Below are positions 1-10,822 of a DNA stretch of 64,000 bases, piece after piece. Below the pieces are notes generated by a model. That model was not told where the DNA came from, searched no databases, and worked only from the letters and a program-made list of their open reading frames with translations. Every line of letters begins with the position of its first letter. The first letter of the stretch is position 1. The DNA is taken from positions 1,902,001 through 1,966,000 of the forward strand of contig BSBM01000825.1 of NCBI GenBank assembly GCA_027924585.1, read 5' to 3'. Source of the stretch: Larix kaempferi (taxonomy: Eukaryota > Streptophyta > Pinopsida > Pinales > Pinaceae). The position numbers were made by a program, and so were the translations under genes.

Positions 1-266
1 CTCGCGAGTTTATTTATATCAACTGTTCGGAATATTTTTTTTTAATCCAGCCTCCGCCTCTGCATTATTTGATAAAACTTAAAAAATAAGACAACACAGT
101 AGATCAAGGCAACGAACTGCAGAGATTACCTGAATTTCAATATTTGATGGAGAAGTTTAATGTAAGAGTTTTTTTTAGGAAAAGCGGATTCCACACCTTG
201 ATCTCCGTTGTGTGGATCAATCTATCATTGTGGGTAAGTAGTAAGTACAATCAAATACGTTTTAAT
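1..266. repeat. Repeat R, copy A, left part
   Basis: This AT-rich non-coding sequence recurs at about 45480-45712 and 61265-61495. Shared landmarks are the cctctgcattatttgata stretch, gattacctgaatttcaatat and the tatcattgtgggtaag stretch just before the LINE insertion point. The class of repeat R is unknown and no ORF in it looks real. The copy is interrupted at 266 by the LINE and resumes at 7240. Confidence 0.8.
249..266. repeat. Target-site duplication of LINE, left copy
   Basis: The 18-mer aatcaaatacgttttaat occurs here and again, identically, at 7222-7239. The uninterrupted repeat R copies near 45.7 kb and 61.48 kb have this site once, which supports a true target-site duplication. Confidence 0.9.
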
Positions 267-595
267 TTTTTTTTTTCCAAAAGAAAAAAGCGTAATTCCA
301 TTCATCCGAAGAGATCCGAATTACATTCTGTATTCACTTGTACAGTGAATTTCCAAGCCCAAAAAAAATTTGGTTCACATGATGAGACTGTTACGTCTAC
401 TTTCAACCTGCCAATTTTGATACTTTCCAGTTTTATCAAAAAATAACTAGTTCTGTCCCACCGGACTATTTTGCTTTTACATCTTCATTAGAATTACAAA
501 AATTCTTCATTGTCTAATATAATATACTGCAGATTATACATACTTTTAAAGGTTTACATTCTTGTCAAAATATGTAGATAACATCTTCTTTTGCT

Positions 596-3500
596 TCAGT
601 CAATAAAGGGTCTGTGATAGAATTCAGTTCGCTGTCCATCAATATCTTCTGCAACTTTCCAAGTGCCGAAAGCCATGAGCTGCCCTTCTTTAGATGCCTG
701 GTCTGCTTTTTGGTTATTTTCCCTGTAAACATGCCGACATGTGAATGAGTCAAAGCATTGTTTGACCAGCTGGATAGTGTTGATCACATTAACAAGTCTG
801 AGCACTCTACAGACTTGAGTTTGGTTGGTCTAATTAATAGCATTCAGCGAGTCTCCATATACCTCCAACCTCGAGATACCCCTCTCCGCTGCGTAAATGA
901 GTAATAATTTTAAACTCATAACTTCTGCATAATTATTGGATCCCGCTCCAAGACCCATCTTGAGAGTAATGAAATGAGAATCAGAGAAGAATAAGATAGC
1001 CCCCCCACCACAGATCTCATTGCTTGCAGCTCCGTCGAAAAAACCCCATGGATGAGATTTATCAATCTCAACAACCATGTCCCGTCTCTGTTTAGAAGCC
1101 CTAACATATTCAGGGCTAGCTTGATAAATGCCCACAGAAGTTGCACACAAAATTTCTGGAAGACATGGTTTTTCCTGAAATATAGCCCCATTCCTTGCCA
1201 ACCAAATCCCCCATATAATCAGCAATGGTAAAATCTTCTGTTTTTTCAAAGTTGATCTTCTCCACCAGTTCTCCCAAGCAATTTCCACAGAGTCTCCTTC
1301 CCATCTACATACAAAGCCCACCAATTTAGTGCATTCTTTCCACACAGCAATCGTGAACGGGCACTTAATGAAGAGGTGTGATATCGTTTCCGATTCCTGC
1401 TTGCACAAAACACACCATCCCGGGCCCTGGAAATTTCTCTTTTGTAGAATATCCCATGTCGGGACCCGATTCACCAGTGCACACCACATAAAAAGTCGAT
1501 TCTTGGATGGGCACTTTAGTTTCCACAGGGATCTCCACCACCAGACCTCCTCCCGATCAACAACTCCAGCACTAAGCACTAAGTATCCCATCTTCGGTGT
1601 ATAGTTCCCCGCCGGATCAAGTTCCCAGGTCAGCTCATCCTCCTGTTCCGATAGGTGAATATGCGCCCTCTTCAGACCTCTGATATAATTTTTCAGAAAA
1701 ACAGCCTTCGGTTCCCCCAGTCCCAGCGTTTCTGCACTTTTCCAGTGTTGTATCCACTGGTCATCGGGTCTCTGCTCAGCCAAATGATTAAGGGTGAAAA
1801 TGCCCCTAATTTCCAATTCATTAACAACATGAACAGGCAACAGATGCAGACGTTCACTCCCGATCCATGGATCTCGACCCACTCTCACCTTTTCGCCATT
1901 TCCCACGTCCCAAGCCAAATTATTCGCCACCAGATCGAATGATTTAACCACCGCTTTCCAAATAACGGATCCCCCAATATGGGACTTCCGAGGGCTCCTA
2001 ATCCATTCATCCAGGCTCATATCTGATAGATACTTTCCTTTAATAACCCTGGTCCATAAGCTGTTAGTTTTGATAAGTCTCCAGCCACCCTTAGCTGCCA
2101 ACGCTTGAGCAAAAAGAAAGATGTTTTTTAATCCCCACCCCCCCAGGCCTTTAGGTACTGCAATTCTCTTCCAGTTGACCCAAGGGGTTACCTGATCCTC
2201 CTTCATTCCACTCCATAAGAATCTAAAGCACAACCGCCTGATAGATTCAAGAATTCCTTTCGGTATCCAAGACAAAGACATCCAGTAAACTGGAATGGCT
2301 TCCAGAACGGCTTTAACCAGCACCAACCTGCCAGCTCGCGACATCCACTTATGACTCCAGACATTCATTCTTTTTTCCACCTTACCAATAAGCCATCTCC
2401 AATCCTTTTTAAGATATACGTTTGCTTTTAGGGAGAAGCCCAGATAATTCAAACCATCATCCAGACCTAAGAGCTTAAAAGGGAAAAGATCTACAAGAGC
2501 CCGTTCCTCTTCCGGTCTCAGCAAATGGGTAGTAAGAGTGGATTTATCAGCATTAATTTCCATCCCCGTCGCTATAGAGAAAAGATCCAAGATCTCCTTC
2601 AGAGTCCTAGTATCTCTTCGGTCACCTGAGCAGAAGATGATAATGTCGTCCACAAATAAAAGATGAGTAACAAATAACTGTTCACCAACGCCAATACCAT
2701 TAAAACTCCCCTGTAATTTAGCATCGATTAAAGCCCTGCTCAAACCTTCTGCCACCAGCAGAAAAAGGAGAGGGGAAAGTGGACAGCCTTGCCTAAGGCC
2801 TCGTTTCGCATGAAAAAAAGGGGTGGCCGCACCATTTAATAACACAGAGAATGATACAGTAGTTATACAGGACATGATCCATCTAATAAAATTGATACCA
2901 AAACCCAAATGTGTAAGAAGAAGCCGGATATAAATCCAACTCACCTTGTCGTATGCCTTGGACAAATCAATTTTGAGAATAGCTCCTTTGATATGCCGGG
3001 TCTTTAAACTGTGTAGTCCCTCCTGAGCCACCCCTATAGCCTCATGTATCTGTCGACCTTCAAGAAAGCCAAACTGTTCGGTTGAAATATGTTCAGACAA
3101 AGTAACCTTAAGTCTCCGAGATATGACCTTCGAAACAATCTTGTAGATACAGTTGCACAATGAAATAGGTCTGAATTCCGATAGTGTAGCCGGATTATCT
3201 GTCTTAGGAATGAGGGCTATAAAAGTAGAATTGAAGCAAGCCGGTATCTTCCCATTAATTCGAGTATCTTCAATCACCTGTAGGAGATCCATCCCCAAAA
3301 CATCATAAAGTTCCAGAAAAAATTCAACCGTCCATCCATCCGGCCCGGGGCTCTTGTCTTTCTGGATGCTACCTAGGACCTCCTTTAACTCCTCCTCAGT
3401 AATAGCACGCATCAGTCTCCTATTATCCTCCTCCTCAGCATACCTCGGAAACAATTGAGCTATCCTGATAACCTCTGCTATGGAGGCCTGGGCAGGTGCC

Positions 3501-4732
3501 TTGAATAAGTTTTGGAAATGCCCCACCCCACATCTAGCTTTATCTTCAAAGTCAAAATGTTCAATGCCATCTTCGTCCTTCAAGCTCCAGATAGTATTAA
3601 CCGACTTTCTCCCCCTGGCATATGCATGAAAGAATTTAGTATTTTCATCGCCACATTCCAGCCAAATCGCCCTACTCTTGAGTCTCCAGGTTTCCTCCTT
3701 TTCCAACAAAAGGTTATTCCTTGTGCCTTCCAACCTGACCATATCAGCCTTAGTTTCCTGAGTCAATAGTCCTCCACCGTCCCCTTCATAGATCTGTAGC
3801 AGCTCAGCCTCCACCAACTTCAAAGCAGCATCCTCCCTCTTTCTCTTATCAATAGCCCACACCTTAACAGCTCCTTTTAATCGTTGAATGTTCTCTGCAA
3901 ATTGAAAAGCCGCAGTGCGTACTTGTTCCCCATCATACGTCCTCCAAAGGTCCAGAAAGAGACTCTTAAAGGAATCATCACTTAACCAGTTCTTCTTAAA
4001 CTTTAGAGAACTAGGAGGATTGATAGGTCCTCTCCTGATCTCCATAAAGATAGGGAAGTGATCAGAATCCCCACCGCTCCCAACCCACTGTCTGAGTTGA
4101 AAAAACTTGTCCACCAGCCTCTCTGCCACCAGGAACCGGTCCAGTCTTTTTGCCACCCTAGCCTCTCCACTCCTATTATTCCTCCAGGTGGGTTTCAGCT
4201 TGATGGGTTCAATATCCAAAAGGTTTCTTCGAACCAGCAACTGTTGAAAGTATCCAGCCAATGGATCCACATGCGCTTGAGGGCCCCAAATTTCAGATTG
4301 CCCTAAAGAAAAATTTAAATCACCCCCCACCACAATCGATTCACCATCCAAGAGCTGATCCTGCAGAAGTGTCTCCCAAAAGGGAGCTCTATGTACATAG
4401 GGCCCATAGACATTAACCACAATAAAACATGTACCCAAGTCAGCAGAGAGAAATTCAGCTCCCAACACAGAAGCCATTCCCCAAGCATTGATGAGTTTAA
4501 ACACACAGTTCTTCCATCCCACAGCCAGACCCCCAGAGCGACCCCTGACATCCAGAGTCACAAAGGTCCAGCCCACCAACCAAAGTTCCAGTTTCGCCTT
4601 GACGGTAACACCTAATCCTAAAGTCTCTTGTAGCAGAATCACATCAGGGTGTTCAAGAGAAAGTACCCTCATGAAGGCTGATTTCTTTTTAGGCCCAGCC
4701 AGACCCCGGCAATTAAAGGACATGATCTTCAT
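596..4732 (-). pseudogene. LINE ORF2: endonuclease, reverse transcriptase, RNase H
   Basis: The first ATG at 4732 opens 1300 codons, then TAG (830-832), then 78 further in-frame codons to the stop at 596. An apurinic-type endonuclease fills about residues 1-230 (MKIMSFNCRGLAG at the start, GGDLNF near 135, SDHFPIF near 222). Reverse transcriptase spans about 500-760, with RQGCPLSPLLF and the catalytic FVDD box near 694. A zf-RVT region near 1070-1130 has CPSKNRLFMW and a Cys/His cluster. RNase H starts near 1227 (FFDGA, NNYAE, YGDS) and its last catalytic Asp (NQKADQ) lies after the TAG. The TAG falls where a Trp is usual (DSLNAIN-W), so TGG to TAG is likely. The protein would do target-primed reverse transcription. 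Only this stop separates it from a complete frame. Confidence 0.93.
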
Positions 4733-6708
4733 ATCCGAACATTGGTTCGGGCATTCACTGCTCTAAGTGCCCTCTCAATCGAGACTTGTTTCCCAGCCCG
4801 AAGGTCTAATCTGGCCCTGTTCTGTGCCTTGGATAAAAGAGATCTGCGTCCTCTGCCTCTCCGCGCCGGCACCAGTTCTTTACCTAATCCCCCCCCTGAA
4901 ATCTAAGTGCATGATCGAAGATTATAACCTGATGCAGAAGACTCAGGTGAGGAAGGCTCAGAGGATTCAGCCACCTTCCCCAAATCAGGTTCGATAATGG
5001 TCAGATTGCCCTCCAAAAGGAGCGGAGGCAAAAAAGGATTGTGAACAGAGGATTCTTCCTCCGAATAATGTAAACCCCCACAATGGCCCGAAGAAAGAGT
5101 AAGGGGAGAAGTCACTGGGTGTCCCGACAAGGATAAATTTCTCAGCCCTTTTACCCAGTCAATCCCTTCCATAGTGCATTGATTAAAAAATAATTGAACA
5201 GAGGGCGTTAAAGAGAAAGAAGGAATACCCGTGAGAGATGGTCCCGACACATCAGTCACAGCCACAGGGGCAGAAAGTAGTAAAGCTTCAGCAGATGCTA
5301 TATCAACTTCAGCTTGAATGTCCCCCAACTCTGCAGAACCCTGACAAAAAGGAGCCAAATCCCCCACTAACCGGTCACCATCCGAGACCTCCTTCACCGG
5401 CAACAAATCTTTGTTCATCAGGTCCAAAGGTTCAACCATATCTTCCACAACAGTGTGAGTTCTAGTACCCCCAGTGAGAGTGCCAACCGTTAGTCGACAG
5501 ACAGAAGCCGGGTGTCCATAAGCATGACACCGCCTGCACCTAAAAGGCACTTTCTCATAATCCAACATCTGAGTAATACTAACAGGCCCCCATTCCAAAG
5601 TTATGACCTCCGGTAGTCCTTCACGGATATTTAAATTGACCAGAATTCTCGCAACTTGTTTGTAATGAGTCTCCAAATAGGAGAGATCCGCCTCCAGGAA
5701 ATTTCCCAATATATCCCCAATCTTTCGAAAATGGTTAATATCCCAAAAATGCAGAGGAAGGCCCGGTAATCTTACCCAGACCGGAATCATATCAACCCTC
5801 TCCCTACTAGCATCAAATAGGGGATGCCAGGGTTTCAACAATACCGGCGAATGATCCAAGTGCCAATTCCTGTCAAGGATTTTGTGTAAATCAGCCTCAG
5901 ACTGTAATACCACCGCAAACCAACCTCGTAGTAGCATGTCCACCTCAGGTGTGTAACCTAAAACCGCACGCCAGTGTGTTTCCACCCACGCCATCACCGA
6001 AGGTCGGGCAAAATTCCTGCCCATGACCCTACCCACCAGCGTCAACCTAGACATCTCCAGGACGCGTTCCTAGGCAATATCCTCGCCTACAGCATAGCTA
6101 CCCACTGTGCGGGTTTTAATCCAACTCCGTTTCCGTCTTCTGCTGGATCCCCTCTGTAAAGCCCCGGCCTCGGATGTATCTCCCGCCTTGAACTTCGTAG
6201 ACCCAACAGCCGCTTGAGGGCTTTCAAAACCACGGTGTTCTGAAATCCCCAAAGGCACTCGCACACCCACTGCTGTTCCTCCACAATCCGACCCACATAG
6301 CTGCTCTACCTGACGGGCCACACCCTCATCCGCAATCCTTTCAAAATCGGCTACCGCTTCAAACCCCTCCTGCAAACCGGATGCCGGGAACCCAAGATTC
6401 CGAGCAAAGAATTCTCCAGCCTCCCTCCAACTCAAGCTTCCCAAAATGTCCACTGACATACCATCATTATCCAGATAATCCGGCAACCGGTCTTGTGGTG
6501 AGAAAGGTCGGTATTCCAAGGGTGAGAAGCCATTTTCCGATCTCTCCTGCCCCACACCGGTTGAATCAATCCCACCAGGCCCCATCAAAGGGATCTCCAC
6601 CAGACCCTGCAGCTGCCCTCCACCTGGCACTCCCCATACCTCCTGTGCCCCCAGCTGGTCACCAATGAAGTCTACCACTTCCACTTCCTCCAATGAATCC
6701 ATAACCAC
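4729..6708 (-). pseudogene. LINE ORF1: DUF4283 and CCHC zinc-knuckle RNA-binding protein
   Basis: One reading frame runs from the ATG at 6708 to a TGA at 4729-4731, with in-frame TAG codons at 6070-6072 and 4903-4905. The middle part is a DUF4283 domain typical of plant LINE ORF1 (MIPVWVRLPGLPLHFWD), followed by a C-X2-C-X4-H-X4-C knuckle (CRRCHAYGHPASVC). The C-terminal tail is basic (PARRGRGRRSLL) and is read only past the second TAG. The product should coat LINE RNA as a ribonucleoprotein. The final TGA overlaps the ORF2 start as ATGA, suggesting coupled termination and reinitiation. The second TAG could be the natural stop, but the open, basic continuation down to the overlap argues against that. 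Confidence 0.88.
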
Positions 6709-7221
6709 AGAAAAAAGCTGATAACCCTACCAATAACCCCAGTTCACCGGTACTCAGCACCAGAGTGACTGACAAGCAGTATCAAAATAGCCTCGAGACA
6801 AGAGATAAAAACAATTTAAACCCCGGTAGCTTCCTCACTCCATCGAATCCAGTTCTCTCCCCAGTGAAAAAGACAGGGTGAGGTTTGGTCAACATGACCT
6901 CACCCCTGTCGTATACAATATCGCCCTGCTACCCAACTCAAAACCGTGAATACCTAAACTCTTCGCCGTCGCCACCACAGACCTGCACTCCCAGGGTTTC
7001 AGAGCCGTGGCCTCCATCTCTTTCAATGGTGTTTTTTGAAATTGGTAGTATTTCTCATATATATCATAAAAATGTTTTTTCTCATTAAAGCATAGAGCTA
7101 TCTATTGAAAGCATGAATATATTTAACTGAAATCCAAAGCATAAACATATATGCCTGAAAGCATAAATCTTTGAAATGAAATCGAAAGCATTCGTTGATC
7201 TATTGAAAGCAGGAAGCTTAT
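6709..7221 (-). other. LINE 5' leader with GAAAGCAT repeats
   Basis: About 510 bases upstream of the ORF1 start. The ORF-proximal part is GC-richer, as usual for LINE leaders. The distal part (about 7080-7215) is AT-rich and has five or six irregular copies of gaaagcat (plus strand), spaced about 20-30 bases apart. It lies inside the target duplication, so it belongs to the inserted copy. It may be a promoter region or a 5' transduced piece. Confidence 0.6.
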
Positions 7222-7239
7222 AATCAAATACGTTTTAAT
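7222..7239. repeat. Target-site duplication of LINE, right copy
   Basis: Identical to 249-266 over 18 of 18 bases. Repeat R resumes directly after it (ataatcaactaataa). Confidence 0.9.
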
Positions 7240-8083
7240 ATAATCAACTAATAAATATTTCTTTGATAAAATCATATGGAGTGCAAAGCTAGTGTGGGCA
7301 CTAGGAAGAAGGGGAGATTATATATTATTTTTATTAGTTAATAAATTATTAAGTAGAAAGATGTATATTTTTCAAATTTTATATTTATATAATTAAAACA
7401 ATAATGTAAATTTATTTTTAAATTAAAATTTAATATAAATATTAAAAAATAAATTTATTTTTTCCAAAATTCAAGAGTTTTATCATTCTATGGACCCATC
7501 TTTTAATATATATAATTTATTATCTTCTTTTCCATATTGAAGGTGTTAAAATGTTCCAATTTCCTTTTTTATTTATGTACATAAACATAATAAAAATCAA
7601 ATTTCCAATTAATAAAAATATTTTTTTCTCCCATACCATATATCTATATTATCAAAAAATGAAAATAAATCTTATGTAAACAACACTCTTAATAATACAC
7701 TACTTGAAGTAACACAATACCATAACAACAAAACACATAAATTAACACTCATAAAATTTACATAAAAATATTTCTCTCTCCCCTATCATACAACTATATT
7801 ACAAAAAATAAAAATCTCATGTGAACAACACTCTTAATAATACACTCCTTGAAGTAACACAATACCATAATAGCCAGAACAAAAAAATTAACGCTCATAA
7901 AATTTACCTAAAATATAAAATGACATCATGCTAACTTTAGCAAATTTTCAATGAGCTGACTTGTAGCTGACTCTTAAAGCACTAGCTCATATATTTTGTT
8001 CCCATTCAATTCAAGAGTCTTAAAGATAAACATAACCGAAGTTCCAACCATGAAAAATTCACAATTTCAATGTGCACTATTTT
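7240..8083. repeat. Repeat R, copy A, right part
   Basis: Continues the repeat seen at 45713-46600 and 61490-62370 (for example cttaataatacactccttgaa and tcatatattttgttcccatt). An internal block of about 150 bases is duplicated only in this copy (about 7615-7765 and 7768-7890). It ends abruptly near 8080 against Gypsy sequence, whereas the other copies continue for another 1.6 kb. Confidence 0.75.
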
Positions 8084-8524
8084 TACAGACAGTTGTCTTC
8101 CTCGAAGAAAAACAACATATGTCCATGACTATTTCGTTGAAAACTTATGTATGCTAAATACACGACTGTGTTGACGATGATCTGTGTACGATTTTGATTT
8201 TTCGAGACAAAAAAACAACATATTTTGAAATTGTATGGATGGAAATCTGAGAAAAATATGGCCACACAAAGAAAAACAAATAGTTATTTTGCAAGATTAC
8301 ACCAACATTTAGCCGAATTATTGTAACCATTACCCATCCCAGAATGGAAGTGAGATGTAATTATGTTAACATTGCAAAAGTATTGATGAAAGAAATTTTC
8401 AAATTACATGCGATACCAAAAAATGCCATATTAAACAAAGATTCTATGTTTACATCAAGATTTTGGAATGCTTTATTTAAAGGACTAGACACTCAATTAA
8501 GTTTCAACACAACCTACCATTCCC
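8084..8524 (+). pseudogene. Ty3/Gypsy integrase fragment, left of CACTA
   Basis: Collinear with 51692-52220. Readable integrase-core pieces include VLMKEIFKLHAIPKNAIL, followed by FWNALFKGLDTQLSFNTTYH, typical of the region between the second catalytic Asp and the catalytic Glu. The frame is interrupted, and a block present in the paralogue (about 51966-52068) is missing here. The sequence stops at the CACTA terminus and resumes at 38318. Confidence 0.85.
8522..8524. repeat. CACTA target-site duplication CCC, left
   Basis: Three bases immediately before CACTACTACATA, repeated after the right terminus at 38318-38320. Confidence 0.8.
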
Positions 8525-8554
8525 CACTACTACATAAAGGGGTTGTTTAAGACA
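8525..8554 (+). repeat. CACTA terminal inverted repeat, left
   Basis: Begins CACTACTACATAAAGGGG and ends in AAGACA. It matches the reverse complement of 38288-38317 over the first 18 bases with one mismatch, then more loosely. An inverted pair agagacgaaa / tttcgtctc follows in the subterminal zone, now split by the small LINE. Confidence 0.85.
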
Positions 8555-8578
8555 TTTATTAGAGACGAAACACACTTT

Positions 8579-9465
8579 ACTCTCTTTTTTTTTTTTCCCG
8601 AGAAAAAAAAGCATACTATTGCTATTCATTAACTGAATAAAATAGTACATGATTTTAAGAGTGAAAAAATATCCTTCCAAATAACCAAGAAAACATGGTT
8701 TCCCTCTATTCTCCTAATTACAAAAAAATAACAGGCTGAAAACAACCTCCAAAAACCAAAATAGTAAAGCTAACAGGTATCTAATCCAAAAAGTACATGG
8801 ATCCAGAGTCTAATAATAAGTTCTCACAAAATTCTTCCCAAAATAAGTAGCCTTCATCTCCCTCCAAAGCCTGCTTTGATAACAGATCGGCCCGAGAATT
8901 AAATTCTCTGTATATATGTTCAAGTGATAGAGAGAAAAAGGATCTCAATTCAAGCTGAACTCTATAGCATTAGTTGACCAATTTTATGACCTTCATATCA
9001 AATTCGGCCCTTGCCCATTTGATCGTGACCCGCGAGTCACCAAAGATTTTAACCTTTGGCAAACCAAAGAGATTAGCCACTCGAGTGACACACCAAAGTG
9101 CTAACAGCGCAGCCTTCATGTTTGTTCCTCTGCCACAATTCAGTCGCACAGTATAATAGTGATCTGAGTCGAGAAAGAGAACGCCACCTGCACCACAATT
9201 CCCCAAATTTGCAGCCCCATCAAAAAATAGAACAAGATCATCAATAGTCAGGTGAAACTCCCCAATATTTCGTCCAGCAAGTTTAGCTCCAACATTCTAG
9301 TATTTTAAATATAAACATAATGCTGAATTGTAAATACTATCCATATTTAGACTGACATTTTCAAATATAGCCGTATTCCTTGCCCCCAAACAGCCCATCA
9401 AATAAAGATCGGTAGGGTAGAATGTGTTTTACAATTTTTTTTTGCACAATTGAAGACCAGATTCA
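8579..9465 (-). mobile_element. 5'-truncated LINE inserted in CACTA left end
   Basis: The 14-mer acgaaacacacttt flanks this segment at 8565-8578 and 9466-9479. A T-run at about 8585-8596 marks the poly(A) tail of a minus-strand insertion. Only the RNase H end and 3' UTR of ORF2 are present. The family resembles the decayed LINEs at 42.9-45.3 kb and 58.8-61 kb. Confidence 0.88.
8970..9230 (-). pseudogene. LINE RNase H domain remnant
   Basis: The minus-strand frame reads LVLFFDGAANLGNCGAGG, then LNCGRGTNM and KIFGDSRVTIKWA, the RNase H fold of plant LINE ORF2. First and third catalytic Asp residues are visible. The Glu position reads NMKAALLAL rather than N-x-E-x-x-LLAL, so the site is probably dead. 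The frame closes shortly after, and upstream reverse transcriptase is absent because of 5' truncation. Confidence 0.8.
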
Positions 9466-9479
9466 ACGAAACACACTTT

Positions 9480-10160
9480 CGTCTCAAACTTCCCATCACT
9501 TTAATTATTTTTTATTTTATTTTTTTGGATTAAAATGTTATTTGCCTCTTTTTTATTTATCATTATTTTTTATTTAAAAAGTTATATGTTCCTGAAAAAA
9601 GGGTTTGTGTGGATTATTGAATGGCAAAAGATTGGGCGGGCATTATGTTGGCGTAGTCATTCGAGCAGATTCGGATCGCTCACAGCAGTTCACACCAGGC
9701 TTCACAATGGGCAGAAGGGAACCATAGAGATCGCGGGGACCCTAATGGCACCTGAAAGTTTTATATATATTTACCATTGCCTGTCAATGAAGGATTTTGC
9801 ATTCGTTTTTGATGCAGGATTTTACAGCCACCGCTACACATCCTTACAAGCATCAAGCATCAAGCAGCTAGCAAGGTAATTGATTGGAATAACAAGCTTG
9901 AGTAATTCCACAGACATGGGAAGGGGACTTAGGGTTTATATAGAATAAAATTGTTTTCCCCAGAACCCCCTCTCAAGCTTAGGTTTTGCAATGGAACCAG
10001 AGGCTTAGGGGAAGGGGGCTCAGGGTCTCTGTATAATAAAATTGTTTTCCCCAAATCGCCCTCTCAAGCATTTCGCCTTCTGTAGGTTCTATAAAAAAGA
10101 CAATATGCTCTGTAACGAAGACAACAGAGGTGGAGGAGGATGATAAACTCGAGCAATTTC
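9480..10160. other. CACTA interior without a recognised gene
   Basis: The plus-strand frame at 9535-9879 (114 codons) has no recognisable domain. A stretch around aaaattgttttcccc and cctctcaagc is repeated once (about 9938-9978 and 10032-10071). I cannot assign a function. It may be more captured host sequence. Confidence 0.4.
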
Positions 10161-10610
10161 ATTACCTCGAATCTGGGCACAAGGATTTGCAATACGTCTT
10201 CGCAAAGCTAAGACTTTCGTAGGGGACAGACAGGCCTACCGACTAACGGGAGGCAATCGCTTAATGGATAATAATACGTCTCAGTCTCTCGGCTTTGGTA
10301 AGTCCTCGTCTTGGCTGTCAAGAACCAGGCGAGTGCCACTTCCTTACATCGATAATAGGTGCGTACTTATGAAAAGGAAGTTCGTTTCGAGCAAGCTCCC
10401 CTCGATGACTCGCTTTAGGGTCAGAAGTTGCGCGAATCAAATTCCCCTGAGCTAACGAGTTGTCAATGTCCTCTTTCGAGAACAGGTCAAAAGTACAGAA
10501 TAGGAATAAGTTATCCCCTTGTGTGGTCGATGGGGACGGTGTATGGAATTACAGTTCGTTTCAATAGTCCAGTTCACGGACGGAGGCACAGTGGGTAGGA
10601 CGCTTAAGGT
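10160..10610. other. Compositional outlier, possible organelle-derived insert
   Basis: This segment is clearly less AT-rich than its neighbours and has few homopolymer runs (for example gacaggcctaccgactaac, gcgaatcaaattcccctgag). The texture resembles plant mitochondrial DNA. I cannot name a gene in it. The call rests on composition only. Confidence 0.25.
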
Positions 10611-10656
10611 TCTCTGGTATAAGGGTTTTCATAACAATAATATAAAATAATAATTT

Positions 10657-10822
10657 ATGTGGGAGAAATTGCTGAAGGAGGCTAAGAAGCTGTCGTGGGA
10701 GGTCTCCGTCAGGCACAAGAATTGAGGGAGAAATTGCTCAAGGAGGCCAAGAAGCTATCATGGGAGGACTGATTCTTGCATGGCATCCAGAATGTCAAGA
10801 ATCAACGCCTCAGAGAAATCGG
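10657..10822 (+). pseudogene. Captured MOR1/XMAP215-like N-terminal exon fragment, duplicated
   Basis: Two copies of a block of about 42 bases (10661 and 10726, period 65) both encode EKLLKEAKKLSWE, matching the extreme N-terminus of plant MOR1 (XMAP215/TOG family microtubule polymerase). Copy 1 continues VSVRHKN and then TGA where the family has HKNW. Copy 2 continues to RLREIG directly before a gtaggg splice-donor-like site, and the family has RLREFG a little further on. MOR1 controls microtubule dynamics; this scrap cannot. The stops, duplication and internal deletion show a dead captured fragment. The assignment rests on a short match and is moderately sure. Confidence 0.6.

Larger units (their letters stand above)
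267..7221 (-). mobile_element. Near full-length L1-type LINE retrotransposon
   Basis: A 6.95 kb non-LTR retrotransposon lies on the minus strand. The order on that strand is 5' leader (7221-6709), ORF1 (6708-4729), ORF2 (4732-596), a short 3' UTR and an A-rich tail seen as a T-run at about 266-277. It is flanked by a perfect 18-bp target duplication and sits in repeat R. The coding frame is broken only by three in-frame TAG codons (two in ORF1, one in ORF2), with no frameshift seen, so the copy is young relative to its surroundings. It is probably immobile itself unless the amber codons are read through. Confidence 0.93.

Noticed and set aside
4058-4766. Plus-strand ORFs within the LINE ORF2 region
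   Set aside because: They are shadows of the well-supported minus-strand ORF2.
9535-9879. 114-codon ORF in the CACTA interior
   Set aside because: A hydrophobic low-complexity start and no recognisable family; I could not support a gene.
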